DNA of 64,000 nt from Pseudomonas sp. St316 (GCF_018325905.1 NZ_AP021901.1:4154001-4218000); one strand, 5' to 3'. Positions 35,139 through 43,655 are shown, counted from the first letter of the stretch. A program made the numbers and translations. Notes: generated by a model from the letters alone, not told the origin.

Positions 35139-36149
35139 ATGCCCGAGACCAAAAGCCGAGCGGTGCTCAAGGTCTCACGGCTTGGGCATCGTTTCTTTTC
35201 CCACAAGCCAGGTGAGCGCAAACTCAGTCAAACAGGCGGCGAAAGCGATGATCATGTCATGCTTAAAATTAAAACGCTTTTTGCTGCCACAGCCGCGGGT
35301 TGGTCTGCACTTCCTGAGCAGTCAGGGGTAACAGCTTCCGGCAAATTCTATCGGGCTGACGTTCTTTGTACTCATCCGAATGGCAAGACCAAGGTGGCTG
35401 TCGAAATACAACGATCAACACAGCGTGATGTCGACTACGAGGAGCGTCAGAGAGTCTACGTGGAAGCAGGTATTCGCTGTATCTGGATCGACATTTCCAA
35501 GAAAGCGTATCGTCATCACATCAGCAAGCCAACCAAAGCACTTCCTCGATTTGAGTGCAAGCGTGAGTCTCCCGACAGTACTGGCACCTACCTCGTATCC
35601 ATCGAAAAGCAAGACATCGACTTCCCTGAATTTATTCAAGGAGCACTCACGGGAAAACTCAGATTCATTGAGCACGAAGTGAATACCTCCCTTCACCACA
35701 TCAGAGTCCATCGAAAGCGGTGCTGGAGCTGCAAAATTCACATCTGTTTACTAGACCCGGAATTTACTGAGGATCTAGTACGGCAGATGCCGAAAATCGT
35801 CTCCACGATCCATCGCAAGACCACGCACATTCAAGATATGTGCAGGATCAAGCTGATTCACTTCAAAAAAAGAGGAGTCAAAGAGCACGTCTCATGCTGC
35901 CCACACTGTGGTATTGCGCAATCCTATTCTGAACTGGACCACAGGTTTGAATTGGCTGATCACGTGGCGTTTCTCGCCATTGCCCGACCTACCGGTCTTT
36001 TACCCAGAAGGTTCTGGTCTTGGGAGACTCACCCGAAACTTGAAATGCTTCCGCTCCCAGGAGCCGCATTTCTTATCACAGGAGAGCCTGACGACGACTC
36101 CGCATTGCTTGAGATCCTGCGCGAAAACCTTAAAGGGTGCCATTGGTAA
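35139..36149 (+). CDS. CoiA-like nuclease-domain protein, 5' end frameshifted
   Basis: 336 residues from the ATG at 35139. The segments GHRFFSHKPGE, GGESDDHVMLK, FYRADVLCTHPNGKTKVAVEIQRS (a restriction-like D-ExQ nuclease core) and the Cys pairs CWSC/CCPHCG match competence CoiA-like proteins. The usual N-terminus is present but in another frame: from 35020 one reads LDGTPVVSVFLTEN, while EWKTEALNKSRDLF is in the main frame; one base appears lost near 35095. If 35139 is used, about 35-40 residues are missing. Lies between ssb and topB; may process incoming or transferred DNA. Confidence 0.7.
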   Translation: MPETKSRAVLKVSRLGHRFFSHKPGERKLSQTGGESDDHVMLKIKTLFAATAAGWSALPEQSGVTASGKFYRADVLCTHPNGKTKVAVEIQRSTQRDVDYEERQRVYVEAGIRCIWIDISKKAYRHHISKPTKALPRFECKRESPDSTGTYLVSIEKQDIDFPEFIQGALTGKLRFIEHEVNTSLHHIRVHRKRCWSCKIHICLLDPEFTEDLVRQMPKIVSTIHRKTTHIQDMCRIKLIHFKKRGVKEHVSCCPHCGIAQSYSELDHRFELADHVAFLAIARPTGLLPRRFWSWETHPKLEMLPLPGAAFLITGEPDDDSALLEILRENLKGCHW

Positions 36150-36272
36150 AATCTGTACTTATTGATGACTGCTGACCTGGCAGTTTTCCGGTTCTTGGCT
36201 TCCCGTCAAAATTAATATGGGTAACTTAGCAATCCGGTTTCCCATATCTCGCCATTACTGTTTCCAACAACG

Positions 36273-36297
36273 CTGCTCCGAACTCAATCCGGAGCAG
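36273..36297 (+). promoter_or_regulatory. Hairpin containing the topB ribosome site
   Basis: Perfect 8-base arms CTGCTCCG/CGGAGCAG (36273-36280, 36290-36297) around AACTCAATC. The GGAG in the downstream arm is the likely ribosome-binding site of topB (ATG at 36302), so folding of the mRNA would hide it. This points to translational control. Confidence 0.5.
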
Positions 36298-36301
36298 TTC
36301 T

Positions 36302-38269
36302 ATGCGCCTCTTTCTTTGCGAGAAACCTTCCCAAGGTCGTGACATCGCCAAGGTTCTCGGAGCCAACCGGCGCAGTGATGGCTGCCTGATCGGACCCGAA
36401 ATAACCGTTACCTGGTGTGTCGGCCACCTGCTTGAGGCCGCCCCACCCGAAGCCTATGGCAAGCATCTCAAATCCTGGTCACTGGACCACCTCCCGATCA
36501 TTCCCAAGCAATGGCAGGTCGAGGTCAAGCCCAAGACAGCGGCACAGTTCAACGTCATCAAACGTCTGCTCAGCGAAGCTCGCACCGTTGTCATCGCCAC
36601 CGATGCCGATCGAGAAGGCGAAATGATTGCCCGCGAGCTACTGGAACTCTGCAATTACCGAGGCCCCGTTCAACGCCTCTGGTTGTCGGCACTCAATGAG
36701 GCGTCGATTCGCAAGGCATTGTCCTCGCTCAAGTCTGGTCAGGAGACTTTTCCACTCTACCACTCAGCCCTCGCCCGCAGCCGGGCTGACTGGCTGATCG
36801 GCATGAACCTCAGTCGTTTGTTCACCCTTCTCGGACGGCGAGCGGGCTACGAGGGCGTATTGTCCGTTGGACGCGTACAGACCCCCACATTGCGTCTGGT
36901 GGTCGATCGAGATCGTGCAATTGCCAGCTTCGTCTCGGAGCCCTACTGGGAAGTGGATGTGCACCTGTCCTCAATGGGACAACCATTCATCGCGTCGTGG
37001 TTACCACCCAGCTCAGGGAGTGACGAGGCCGGCCGTTGCCTAGAGCAGGCGCTTGCCAGTCAGACCGTCGAAGCGATCTTCAGCAGTAAAACCGCCACAG
37101 TACTCTCGCTGCAGACTGAGCATTTCCGCGAAGCGCCACCCCTACCCTTCGACCTGAGCACACTGCAAGAAGTCTGTTCACGCAAGCTGGGGCTTGGCGT
37201 TCAAGAAACCCTGAACATAGCCCAAGCCCTATATGAAACGCACAAAGCCACCAGCTATCCGCGCAGCGATTGCCGCTATTTACCAGAGAGTATGTTTAAC
37301 GAGGTACCCACAGTTTTCGATGCCCTGCTCAAAACGGATCCCGCACTACGGCCTGCGCTCGGAAGCCTCGATCAATCATTGCACTCCCCCGTTTGGAACG
37401 ATGCCAAGGTCACCGCGCACCACGCCATTATCCCCACCAGCGAGCCGGCGAACCTTGCGCGGATGTCCGAACAAGAACGCCAAGTCTACGAACTGATTCG
37501 CAGCCACTACCTTGTGCAGTTTCTTCTACATCATGAGTTTGATCGGACCCACGTAGAACTGGAGTGTGGTGAAGAGCGACTGACCGCCGTTGGCAAACAG
37601 ATCCTGGTTCAGGGTTGGAAAGGTTTGCTCTACGAAAACACCGAGGAGGATGAGCCCAATCAAAAGGCCCAAGCTTTACCAGTCTTGCAACAGGGTACTC
37701 ATTGCGCCGTGGACGACGTCGAACTCAAGTCCATGCGCACCGCCGCTCCCAAAGCGCTGACCGAGGGCGATCTGATCAAGGCCATGAAAAATGTGGCCAA
37801 GTTGGTCAACGATCCACGCCTGAAACAGAAACTTCGGGAAACCACCGGTATCGGTACCGAAGCCACACGCGCCGGCATCATCAAGGGATTGATTGATCGT
37901 GGTTATTTGCTAAAGAAAAAACGCGCCTTAATAGCCTCGGCGGCGGCCCATACCCTGATCGAGTCGGTACCCGTTGCAGTCACTGATCCGGGTATGACCG
38001 CGATCTGGGAGCAGGCTTTGGACGAAATCGAAGCGGGACGTCTGAGCCTGGATGCGTTCGTCGCCAAGCAAGTGAATTGGATAGCGCAGCTGGTCGCAAG
38101 CTGCGGCTCACTTACTTTAGCCATGACTATCGAAGCCGGTCCGGTCTGCCCCATTTGCGATGCCTCAATGCTCAGGCGTAAGGGAAAATCAGGGCCGTTC
38201 TGGTCATGCTCGCACTATCCGGACTGTAAGGGCACTGTGCCCATCAGAAAAGATACGCGTCGCCCGTGA
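36302..38269 (+). CDS. topB: DNA topoisomerase III
   Basis: 655-residue type IA topoisomerase encoded by the ICE. The TOPRIM domain starts MRLFLCEKPSQGRDIAKVLG and includes the metal motif ATDADREGE near residue 100; the active-site Tyr lies in ATSYPRSDCRYLPE near 317; a C-terminal zinc-finger-like CPICDASMLRRKGKSGPFWSCSHYPDC completes it. It would decatenate or relax the element during conjugative replication, as other TraE/TopB plasmid enzymes do. An upstream hairpin covers its ribosome site. Confidence 0.95.
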   Translation: MRLFLCEKPSQGRDIAKVLGANRRSDGCLIGPEITVTWCVGHLLEAAPPEAYGKHLKSWSLDHLPIIPKQWQVEVKPKTAAQFNVIKRLLSEARTVVIATDADREGEMIARELLELCNYRGPVQRLWLSALNEASIRKALSSLKSGQETFPLYHSALARSRADWLIGMNLSRLFTLLGRRAGYEGVLSVGRVQTPTLRLVVDRDRAIASFVSEPYWEVDVHLSSMGQPFIASWLPPSSGSDEAGRCLEQALASQTVEAIFSSKTATVLSLQTEHFREAPPLPFDLSTLQEVCSRKLGLGVQETLNIAQALYETHKATSYPRSDCRYLPESMFNEVPTVFDALLKTDPALRPALGSLDQSLHSPVWNDAKVTAHHAIIPTSEPANLARMSEQERQVYELIRSHYLVQFLLHHEFDRTHVELECGEERLTAVGKQILVQGWKGLLYENTEEDEPNQKAQALPVLQQGTHCAVDDVELKSMRTAAPKALTEGDLIKAMKNVAKLVNDPRLKQKLRETTGIGTEATRAGIIKGLIDRGYLLKKKRALIASAAAHTLIESVPVAVTDPGMTAIWEQALDEIEAGRLSLDAFVAKQVNWIAQLVASCGSLTLAMTIEAGPVCPICDASMLRRKGKSGPFWSCSHYPDCKGTVPIRKDTRRP

Positions 38270-38312
38270 CGCGCCATTGGAGATCAATATGAGTGTTGGG
38301 GCGATATAAGGG

Positions 38313-38570
38313 TCAGTGCATCATTAACGGCGGCTGATCCCTCTCCAACTCACTTAGTGGTTGTCCAATTTCACGGGCCAAGGCGAGGCCTGTCGCAATC
38401 CATATCTGCCCCAGTTCGTTGAACGCTTCCAGGTGAGCAGGATCTTCGTTGAGCCAATGGACAAGGCTGTCGAAATGCTCGGGATTCTCAGGGCAATCAT
38501 GAATCTTGATGAACAGCTCCAGTGTTCGCTCCCAGATCCGATCCATAACATCCTTGCTCTCCTCTTCCAT
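38313..38570 (-). CDS. Small protein with FecR N-terminal-like (DUF4880) domain
   Basis: 85 residues on the strand opposite to its neighbours. DSLVHWLNEDPAHLEAFNEL followed by GQIWIATGLA is the DUF4880 pattern normally found at the N-terminus of FecR anti-sigma factors. No transmembrane helix, no FecR domain and no sigma factor gene is adjacent, so this is an isolated domain. The ATG at 38570 has GAGGA upstream; a TTG at 38576 is possible. Function unknown; small cytoplasmic regulator is my guess. Confidence 0.6.
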   Translation of the reverse strand: MEEESKDVMDRIWERTLELFIKIHDCPENPEHFDSLVHWLNEDPAHLEAFNELGQIWIATGLALAREIGQPLSELERDQPPLMMH

Positions 38571-38778
38571 GCTCAACCAATCCTCAGCTTGTCCTTATCA
38601 GACCGTTCATTCTCAATGGCCATCTTGGAGTCTGACCCTGGAGGAACAGAACCCTCGTCGCATTACACAGCTATTTCAGCCAATATAGCAACCTTATAAG
38701 TCGATACACAACCTTTAAGGATGTTCATGTCAACGGGTCTTTGCTCAACCATTCGGGTTGAACTGGAGAACTCATCAC

Positions 38779-39120
38779 TTGGCACATAAACATCCGACCC
38801 AAGCCCAAATCGGGCGCATGATCGCTAAGCACCGAACCCAGCGTAATCTAACCCAGGAAGAGGTGGCTGAACGCCTGGGGATTGGCAGTGAAGCCATCTC
38901 GCGCCTGGAGCGAGGCGTGGTGGAGCTCTCCGTGGTCAAGCTGATGCAGTTAGCAGATATTTTCGACTGCCGGATGGATGAACTGCTGACGGAGTCGAGC
39001 AATCGCCCCAATGACCAAGGCCAGATGATCGCGGGTTTGCTGCGTGGACTGACAGAAAGCGACCGTGCCTTTATCCTGGCTACTGTCGAACAACTGGCTG
39101 CTCATCTCGCCAACAAATGA
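38779..39120 (+). CDS. XRE-family helix-turn-helix regulator
   Basis: 113 residues. The HTH_3 motif is RTQRNLTQEEVAERLGIGSEAISRLERG (about residues 19-46), followed by a tail with LTESDRAFILATVEQLAAHL. I place the start at a TTG (38779, TGGAGAA upstream), because it aligns with the AHKHPTQAQIG start of related ICE regulators; a TTG at 38758 is less likely. It precedes a 0.9 kb non-coding region and may regulate the following ICE genes. Confidence 0.8.
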   Translation: MAHKHPTQAQIGRMIAKHRTQRNLTQEEVAERLGIGSEAISRLERGVVELSVVKLMQLADIFDCRMDELLTESSNRPNDQGQMIAGLLRGLTESDRAFILATVEQLAAHLANK

Positions 39121-39332
39121 GCTTATGCGCTGGTATTCGATATCCGGGCCTTTGAGGGGAGGCTCTCTGCCTTGACGTCATCTCCCCCTCTCTGCTGTAG
39201 TGCCTCAGGATCATCGCCAACGGCGACCCAAGACCGATTCGCTCCGGGTAGCTCGGTCGAACTCCTTGAGTTCGGAGCCTTCTCTTCTGCGGAATTTTTC
39301 ATTCCCGTTTTGTGCTCGGCCTGATCGTGGTG

Positions 39333-39375
39333 GCGGATGACCACTGTTGCCTCCAAGGCAACAGTGGTCATCCGC
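39333..39375. repeat. Perfect 20-bp-arm hairpin
   Basis: Left arm 39333-39352 and right arm 39356-39375 are exact complements around a CCA loop; outer GATCG/CGATC extends the dyad after a short mismatch. No T run follows. A perfect stem of this length in otherwise non-coding ICE DNA is unlikely by chance. Confidence 0.75.
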
Positions 39376-39956
39376 TTCGGCGATCATATTCAGTCCCGGA
39401 GCCCGCCGGGGAATCACTGGGCACCCTTTGTGCGCGGATGCGTGCCAGCGTGTTCCGACCCAGGCCACGACAAGGGTCGGTTGGCGGGTCATGGCGCAGG
39501 TAAATCAAGTTTTGCGAGGAGCTTGTCGACTGCGTCAGACCGCCTAAGGTGGCTTTTCTATTCCTCGCCTGGCCCCCAGCCAGGCCCACTCTTCACTTTC
39601 TTCAGTCCAGTAATTTCCACTGTATTCCGGCCATAAAAAACCGGCTTGCGGCGTCTTGACGCTCCCCTATGACAGGCTTATACAAAGGGTGTGGTTCGCT
39701 GTCGTTGACAGCCCAGCCCAGGTAGCTTGAACCTTCAAGGCTACGCCACGCTTGTGGTGGTTTACCCAAGTGCGATCAGCGTTCGGAGGCTCGCACGATT
39801 GCCGCTTCAGCGGTGATGAATGCCCACTATCCCCAGATCCGCAGACCACTACTGCGGATCCTCTTCTGCTGCATCGCTATTCCCCAGGCGCATCGTTCTG
39901 ATTGTCATCGGCTTGCCGGTGTCGAGTCGTTCATCGCTCACCTTCACCTTACCCAA

Positions 39957-39984
39957 CCTGACGGGGACTCACTTCCCCGTCAGG
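39957..39984 (+). promoter_or_regulatory. 10-base-arm hairpin in the leader of the STY4534 gene
   Basis: Arms CCTGACGGGG/CCCCGTCAGG with loop ACTCACTT, 43 bases before the start codon; the AAAGGAG site follows unpaired. A similar loop (ACTCCACT between G and C runs) lies before radC, and one (AACTCAATC) before topB. Confidence 0.5.
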
Positions 39985-40026
39985 GAACTGTGCGTCGCCG
40001 TTTTTCCTTGAAAGGAGAACCACACC

Positions 40027-40608
40027 ATGGCCCACGCCAACCAATCCCAAGAAGCAACCACTTACTTCAATCTGCACACCGTCGGTATCGGCTACCTCAA
40101 CCGTGTTCGTGAAGTACAAATCCGCCGCGGGCAGCCATTCATGGCGTGCGATATCGCAGCGCTGCATGGTGCCACCGATGCGGTGGAGTACACCCGCTTC
40201 GACTGCAAAGTCGCTGGGGGCGAAGCTGAACGCTTGATTCGTCTCTATATGGACGCCGTCAAAGCCGAGAAAAAGGTCTTGCTGTCGTTCCGTATCGGCG
40301 ATCTGTGGATCGACCCATTTCTCTATGAGAAAGGCAATAAACAAGGCCAACCGGGCGCCAGCCTGAAAGGTCGTCTGCTGTACATCGACTGGATCAAGGT
40401 CAACGGCACGTTCGAGTACAAAGCGCCCGCCAGGCAGGAGGCAACAACACCTGCTGAGCAAGCGCCAAACGGTGAGCCATCCCCAACGTCGGCTGATGCC
40501 GAAGCTGAGGATACCGAAAACCCAACAGAGTCCAGGACTGAACCTGAATCTCCACCCACTCCCCGCACGGCCCGCCGTGTCGCCACACGTACTGTTCAGT
40601 CCGCCTGA
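40027..40608 (+). CDS. STY4534 family ICE replication protein (DUF3577)
   Basis: 193 residues. MAHANQSQEATTYFNLHTVGIGYLNRVREV and GRLLYIDWIKVNGTFEY-like stretches match the STY4534 family, which is restricted to ICEs and islands. The C-terminal third is Pro/Thr/Glu-rich. It looks like a small OB-fold-type protein acting on DNA, but this is inference. AAAGGAG precedes the ATG. A strong hairpin ends downstream at 40652. Confidence 0.85.
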   Translation: MAHANQSQEATTYFNLHTVGIGYLNRVREVQIRRGQPFMACDIAALHGATDAVEYTRFDCKVAGGEAERLIRLYMDAVKAEKKVLLSFRIGDLWIDPFLYEKGNKQGQPGASLKGRLLYIDWIKVNGTFEYKAPARQEATTPAEQAPNGEPSPTSADAEAEDTENPTESRTEPESPPTPRTARRVATRTVQSA

Positions 40609-40630
40609 ACAATTCACGATGTTTTACATC

Positions 40631-40654
40631 AAGGCGCTCAATCGAGCGCCTTTT
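40631..40654 (+). terminator. Rho-independent terminator after the STY4534 gene
   Basis: Arms AAGGCGCTC/GAGCGCCTT (40631-40639, 40644-40652) with a four-base loop and TTTT at 40651-40654, 22 bases after the stop codon. The T run is short, so termination may be partial, before the next small gene at 40680. Confidence 0.65.
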
Positions 40655-40679
40655 CTTCAGTCAGCACAGGAGAACCAAC

Positions 40680-40937
40680 ATGGAATCCTTCTGGCTTTGC
40701 GACGACTGCCTGTTCGCTGCGGCTTACGAGGACTACAGCACGTTATCGCTCTACTACACGACGGATGAGATCGAGAAACGCATCGCCGGCCTCCATCGCG
40801 GACTGGTTCGATTAATGCCCATCAGTGCCGACTTCGATTCCGAAACAGGCCGGGGAATAAGACCCCTCTCCCCGTTGCCCTGCGATGCTTGTGATTCACA
40901 CCTGCACGGACAACGCCACCGATTCACTCGGCTGTAA
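40680..40937 (+). CDS. Small CxxC-containing ICE protein
   Basis: 85 residues with two Cys pairs (CDDC at residues 7-10 and CDAC near 68), suggesting a zinc ribbon. The sequence [22 protein letters not shown] resembles conserved hypothetical proteins in this ICE family position, between STY4534 and radC. AGGAGAA lies eight bases before the ATG. Function unknown. Confidence 0.7.
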   Translation: MESFWLCDDCLFAAAYEDYSTLSLYYTTDEIEKRIAGLHRGLVRLMPISADFDSETGRGIRPLSPLPCDACDSHLHGQRHRFTRL

Positions 40938-40974
40938 ACAGCGCGTCATCGGGTAATGCCCGTGACTCTATATC

Positions 40975-41002
40975 CACCTCGGGGACTCCACTCCCTCGGG
41001 TG
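40975..41002 (+). promoter_or_regulatory. G/C-rich hairpin in the radC leader
   Basis: CACC(40975-40978) pairs with GGTG (40999-41002) and an inner GGG pairs with CCC around ACTCCACT. The loop resembles that of the hairpin before the STY4534 gene. The stem has a mismatched pair and is weaker. Confidence 0.35.
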
Positions 41003-41035
41003 TGTACCCCCGGACTGTTCCCTTCGGAGGTACCC

Positions 41036-41530
41036 ATGAGCACCCAACTCACCCTGATGGAAACCTCGGATGTCGAGGCTAATCGTATCGCCCAGGAAAA
41101 TCAGCTGATCGACGAAGCGCTGAACATTCTGGATCGTCGGCTGTTCACCCGCGGCCCCAATCTGACGTCACCTGACGCCGTGGCCTCATACCTAAAACTG
41201 CATATCGCGCCACAAGAGCATGAAGTTTTCGGTGTGATTTTTCTCGATGCCCGCCATCGCGTTCTGGCATTTGAGATCCTCTTTCAGGGAAGCATCAATG
41301 GCGCCAGCGTTTACCCCCGCCAAGTCGTCAAGCGCTCCCTCACACATAACGCAGCAGCTGCCATTTTTGTGCATAACCACCCTTCGGGATGTACGGAACC
41401 CAGCCAGGCAGATCGCGTCTTGACCGCACGGTTGAAAGAGGCGTTGGCCTTGATCGAGGTTCACGTACTGGATCACTTCATCGTGGGTGAAGGTCGCCCA
41501 CTTTCTTTTGCCGAATACGGTTGGCTTTAA
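41036..41530 (+). CDS. radC: RadC-family JAB-domain protein
   Basis: 164 residues. The JAMM metal-binding motif is present: E in [13 protein letters not shown], then [14 protein letters not shown], with the second His and the Asp of the motif intact. RadC proteins of this short form are common on ICEs and plasmids, and their activity is not well defined (DNA repair has been questioned). Starts at 41036 after GGAGG. It stands between hairpins. Confidence 0.9.
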   Translation: MSTQLTLMETSDVEANRIAQENQLIDEALNILDRRLFTRGPNLTSPDAVASYLKLHIAPQEHEVFGVIFLDARHRVLAFEILFQGSINGASVYPRQVVKRSLTHNAAAAIFVHNHPSGCTEPSQADRVLTARLKEALALIEVHVLDHFIVGEGRPLSFAEYGWL

Positions 41531-41535
41531 CCCTT

Positions 41536-41553
41536 ACAGGCGCCTTCGGGCGC
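41536..41553 (+). terminator. GC-rich hairpin after radC
   Basis: AGGCGCC (41536-41542) and GGCGCCT (41547-41553) with a TTCG loop and a weak T-rich tail; a possible partial terminator or attenuator between radC and the next gene. Confidence 0.4.
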
Positions 41554-41582
41554 CTTGTTCATTTTCATCCCGGAGAATACTC

Positions 41583-42326
41583 ATGAACTGCACCACCCAA
41601 GCCCCAGCCATGCTGGGAGCCTCGAACCCATTCGTTCGCGCCTATAACAATCTATTTATCGAACGGCTGCTGCTGATCACCTACGCGAACGCCTGCCCTC
41701 CCTGCTTTCGCTCCATACACGACTCACAAGCTCATCTACCCGATGATGCGCTGGAACCGTTCCCCTGCTTGTTCAACGATGATTTCGCCTTGATCAGCGA
41801 AGGACAATTCATTCCAGGTGAGTTGGATGAGTGCTGTCCGTCCACCGGGCTGGTGCGCCAAGTGGTTTATTCCGTAATTGGCGAGATGCTCGGCGAGCGA
41901 CATCACGTCGGCGACTTGTATTCCCTTGAGGAAGCCCAAGCCATGATCCATCGCTTCAACTTCGAAACGGGGCACTACAGTCGAGCCTGGGAGATCAGTT
42001 CCGTACACCTCACTGAAGAGGCATTGCGCTACTTGGAACACCGGGCTAGCAGCTTCAACGCTGGGCCAACCGGTCTGTTGTTTGAACCCTTCGCCCTGAG
42101 AGACTGCAATGGCCTCGGGTGTAAGCTGATCGGCACGCCCTGGACCGACGAAAATCTGATGAGGATTGAAGGCGGCCCTTACACATCGCTGAGGCAGGAG
42201 CAGCTCGACGCTGGCACACCGGAGGCCCTGGTCAACCTGCTGTATCTGGCTGCATTGGCCGATGTGCGATTGTTGATCTTCGACCCCGACGCCGCCGTCT
42301 TGGATGGGCTCGCGTTTTTTGAATAG
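41583..42326 (+). CDS. Conserved ICE protein of unknown function
   Basis: 247-residue soluble protein with GGAGAA before the ATG. It starts NCTTQAPAMLGASNPFVRAY and later shows LRYLEHRASSFNAGPTGLLFEPF and DVRLLIFDPDAAVLDGLAFFE. It seems related to DUF-type proteins downstream of radC in ICEs; no catalytic motif recognised. Ends 62 bases before a terminator-like hairpin. Confidence 0.7.
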   Translation: MNCTTQAPAMLGASNPFVRAYNNLFIERLLLITYANACPPCFRSIHDSQAHLPDDALEPFPCLFNDDFALISEGQFIPGELDECCPSTGLVRQVVYSVIGEMLGERHHVGDLYSLEEAQAMIHRFNFETGHYSRAWEISSVHLTEEALRYLEHRASSFNAGPTGLLFEPFALRDCNGLGCKLIGTPWTDENLMRIEGGPYTSLRQEQLDAGTPEALVNLLYLAALADVRLLIFDPDAAVLDGLAFFE

Positions 42327-42387
42327 CAACGCATTCAGCGTTAACACGAGCCGCCTTGAATCAACTTTCTCACTGAATCGCTCCTTC

Positions 42388-42430
42388 ACCTCATGTCAGG
42401 TTCTGCATTGAATCTGACATGAGGTTTTTT
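42388..42430 (+). terminator. Strong stem-loop with T run that also includes the next gene's ribosome site
   Basis: Twelve-base arms (42388-42399, 42414-42425; ACCTCATGTCAG and complement) with a T run at 42425-42430, a textbook rho-independent terminator. The GAGG in its 3' arm is the only ribosome site for the gene starting at 42433, so forming the terminator would hide it. Confidence 0.8.
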
Positions 42431-42432
42431 CA

Positions 42433-42975
42433 ATGGAGCGTTTTTTCACGCCTGTCTGCCTGCTGGGCTTGTTGAGTGCCTGCAGCGCGCAAATCTCCAC
42501 CCTATTGCCGACTAATCCAGAGACTGACGGCTGCTCTAACCGGCCCCAGTTATCGCGGAGCCGGGCCGACGAAAGCCATCCGTCAGAGCTCCGCTATGGC
42601 CGCTATACGCTGGTCAGCACCGAGCCCACCACGGAGCAACGTGATCTTCTCGCTCAAATCATTGACGTGAGCATCCCGTCCAACCTGAATCCCTCGGTAC
42701 AGGAGGCGATGCACTACGTGCTGCAGCGCTCGGGGTATTCGCTCTGCCCTGCTGCCGAACCAGTAAATATACTGTTTACCCGGCCTCTGCCCGCTGCCCA
42801 TTACCGGCTCGGGCCGATTTCTTTGCGCAGCGCGCTACAAGTACTGGCTGGCCCCGCCTGGCAACTCACGATCGATGAGGTTGGCCGTTCGGTCTGCTTC
42901 GAACGGCAAAAAAATGATGCTGCCGTCGTGCGGGTCGCACCCAGCGCGCCCCATCAGCCGGAGGCACGCCCATGA
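42433..42975 (+). CDS. PilL N-terminal domain lipoprotein (TIGR03748-like)
   Basis: 180-residue lipoprotein with lipobox LLSACS (Cys near residue 17). It contains YGRYTLVSTEPTTEQRDLLAQI and VQEAMHYVLQRSGYSLC, matching the N-terminal domain of ICE PilL (a secretin-adaptor-like SPOR/STN fold). It would act in the periplasm or outer membrane in conjugative pilus or MPF assembly. First gene of the conjugation block; overlaps the next gene by four bases. Confidence 0.8.
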   Translation: MERFFTPVCLLGLLSACSAQISTLLPTNPETDGCSNRPQLSRSRADESHPSELRYGRYTLVSTEPTTEQRDLLAQIIDVSIPSNLNPSVQEAMHYVLQRSGYSLCPAAEPVNILFTRPLPAAHYRLGPISLRSALQVLAGPAWQLTIDEVGRSVCFERQKNDAAVVRVAPSAPHQPEARP

Positions 42976-43646
42976 AATCCACGACGTTCCAAACCCTCAT
43001 TGTCGGCTCACTTTGCCTGGCGGTCTCCGGGCTCACTGGTGGTTTGTACAACCAGTCTCAACGCGTGACCGAGCTGGAAAATGCGAACGTTCAACGCTTC
43101 CAGACACTGGATACCCTGCAACGTGACTCCAACACGCTCATGGACGCACAGGAAAAGCTGCAATACGCACTGAAAGACCTGAAGCAAATGGTCGATACCG
43201 GTGAGCAACAGGCCAATACCCTCGATCCGATGTTGGATCAATGGGCGCAAGAGATACAGGAGCTACGCGACGGTCTGGCAGACCGCGCCACCGAAGCCGA
43301 CATGATCGCGCTGCGCGTGCGACTTGAGCACGTCGAGCAGCAACTCCTGGACATCAAGACCCAGCCACCACTCCCACCACCACCAACGCCCTCCTCGGCT
43401 AAGCCGAATAAAGCCGCTCGCGCCAAGCCTGCCCCGCTCTCACCGCCATTCTCAATACTGGGTGTTGAATCTCGCGGTGGCGAGCGCTTTCTAGCGGTAG
43501 CTCCTCCTGATAGTCGTTCGCTCAAGGATATCCAGTTGCTGCACAACGGCGAGCAGCTCGGCACATGGCAGTTGAAGGCGCTAGAGCCGAACGCGGCCAT
43601 CTTCGCTGTGGCCACTCAGCCAGACCAGACCGTGTACCTCCCTTGA
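42972..43646 (+). CDS. Membrane-anchored coiled-coil conjugation protein
   Basis: 224 residues. N-terminal membrane anchor (TLIVGSLCLAVSGLTGGLY), a coiled coil (about residues 30-130, ending LEHVEQQLLDIKTQP), then a Pro-rich linker and a small C-terminal globular part containing FSILGVESRGGERFLAV and a final DQTVYLP. The modular arrangement is like bridging PilP/PilO-type proteins. It sits between PilL and TIGR03759 in this ICE family; partners are not known. Confidence 0.65.
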   Translation: MKSTTFQTLIVGSLCLAVSGLTGGLYNQSQRVTELENANVQRFQTLDTLQRDSNTLMDAQEKLQYALKDLKQMVDTGEQQANTLDPMLDQWAQEIQELRDGLADRATEADMIALRVRLEHVEQQLLDIKTQPPLPPPPTPSSAKPNKAARAKPAPLSPPFSILGVESRGGERFLAVAPPDSRSLKDIQLLHNGEQLGTWQLKALEPNAAIFAVATQPDQTVYLP

Positions 43647-43655
43647 GAGGCGATC

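Larger units (their letters stand above)
39121..40026. ncRNA. 0.9 kb structured non-coding region (candidate ncRNA or single-strand origin)
   Basis: No real gene on either strand: the open frames are short, lack ribosome sites and look non-protein-like. The region contains eight hairpins: 39258-39274 (7-base arms), 39333-39375 (20-base perfect arms, three-base loop), 39567-39585 (7), 39698-39712 (6), 39722-39744 (bulged 10), 39802-39813 (4), 39836-39860 (9), 39957-39984 (10). Fits a structured RNA or a region active as folded single-stranded DNA. None has a clear poly-T tail. Confidence 0.45.

Noticed and set aside
39123..39371. Minus-strand frame in the structured region
   Set aside because: It runs through the perfect hairpin, so its sequence is forced by the palindrome, and it lacks a ribosome site.
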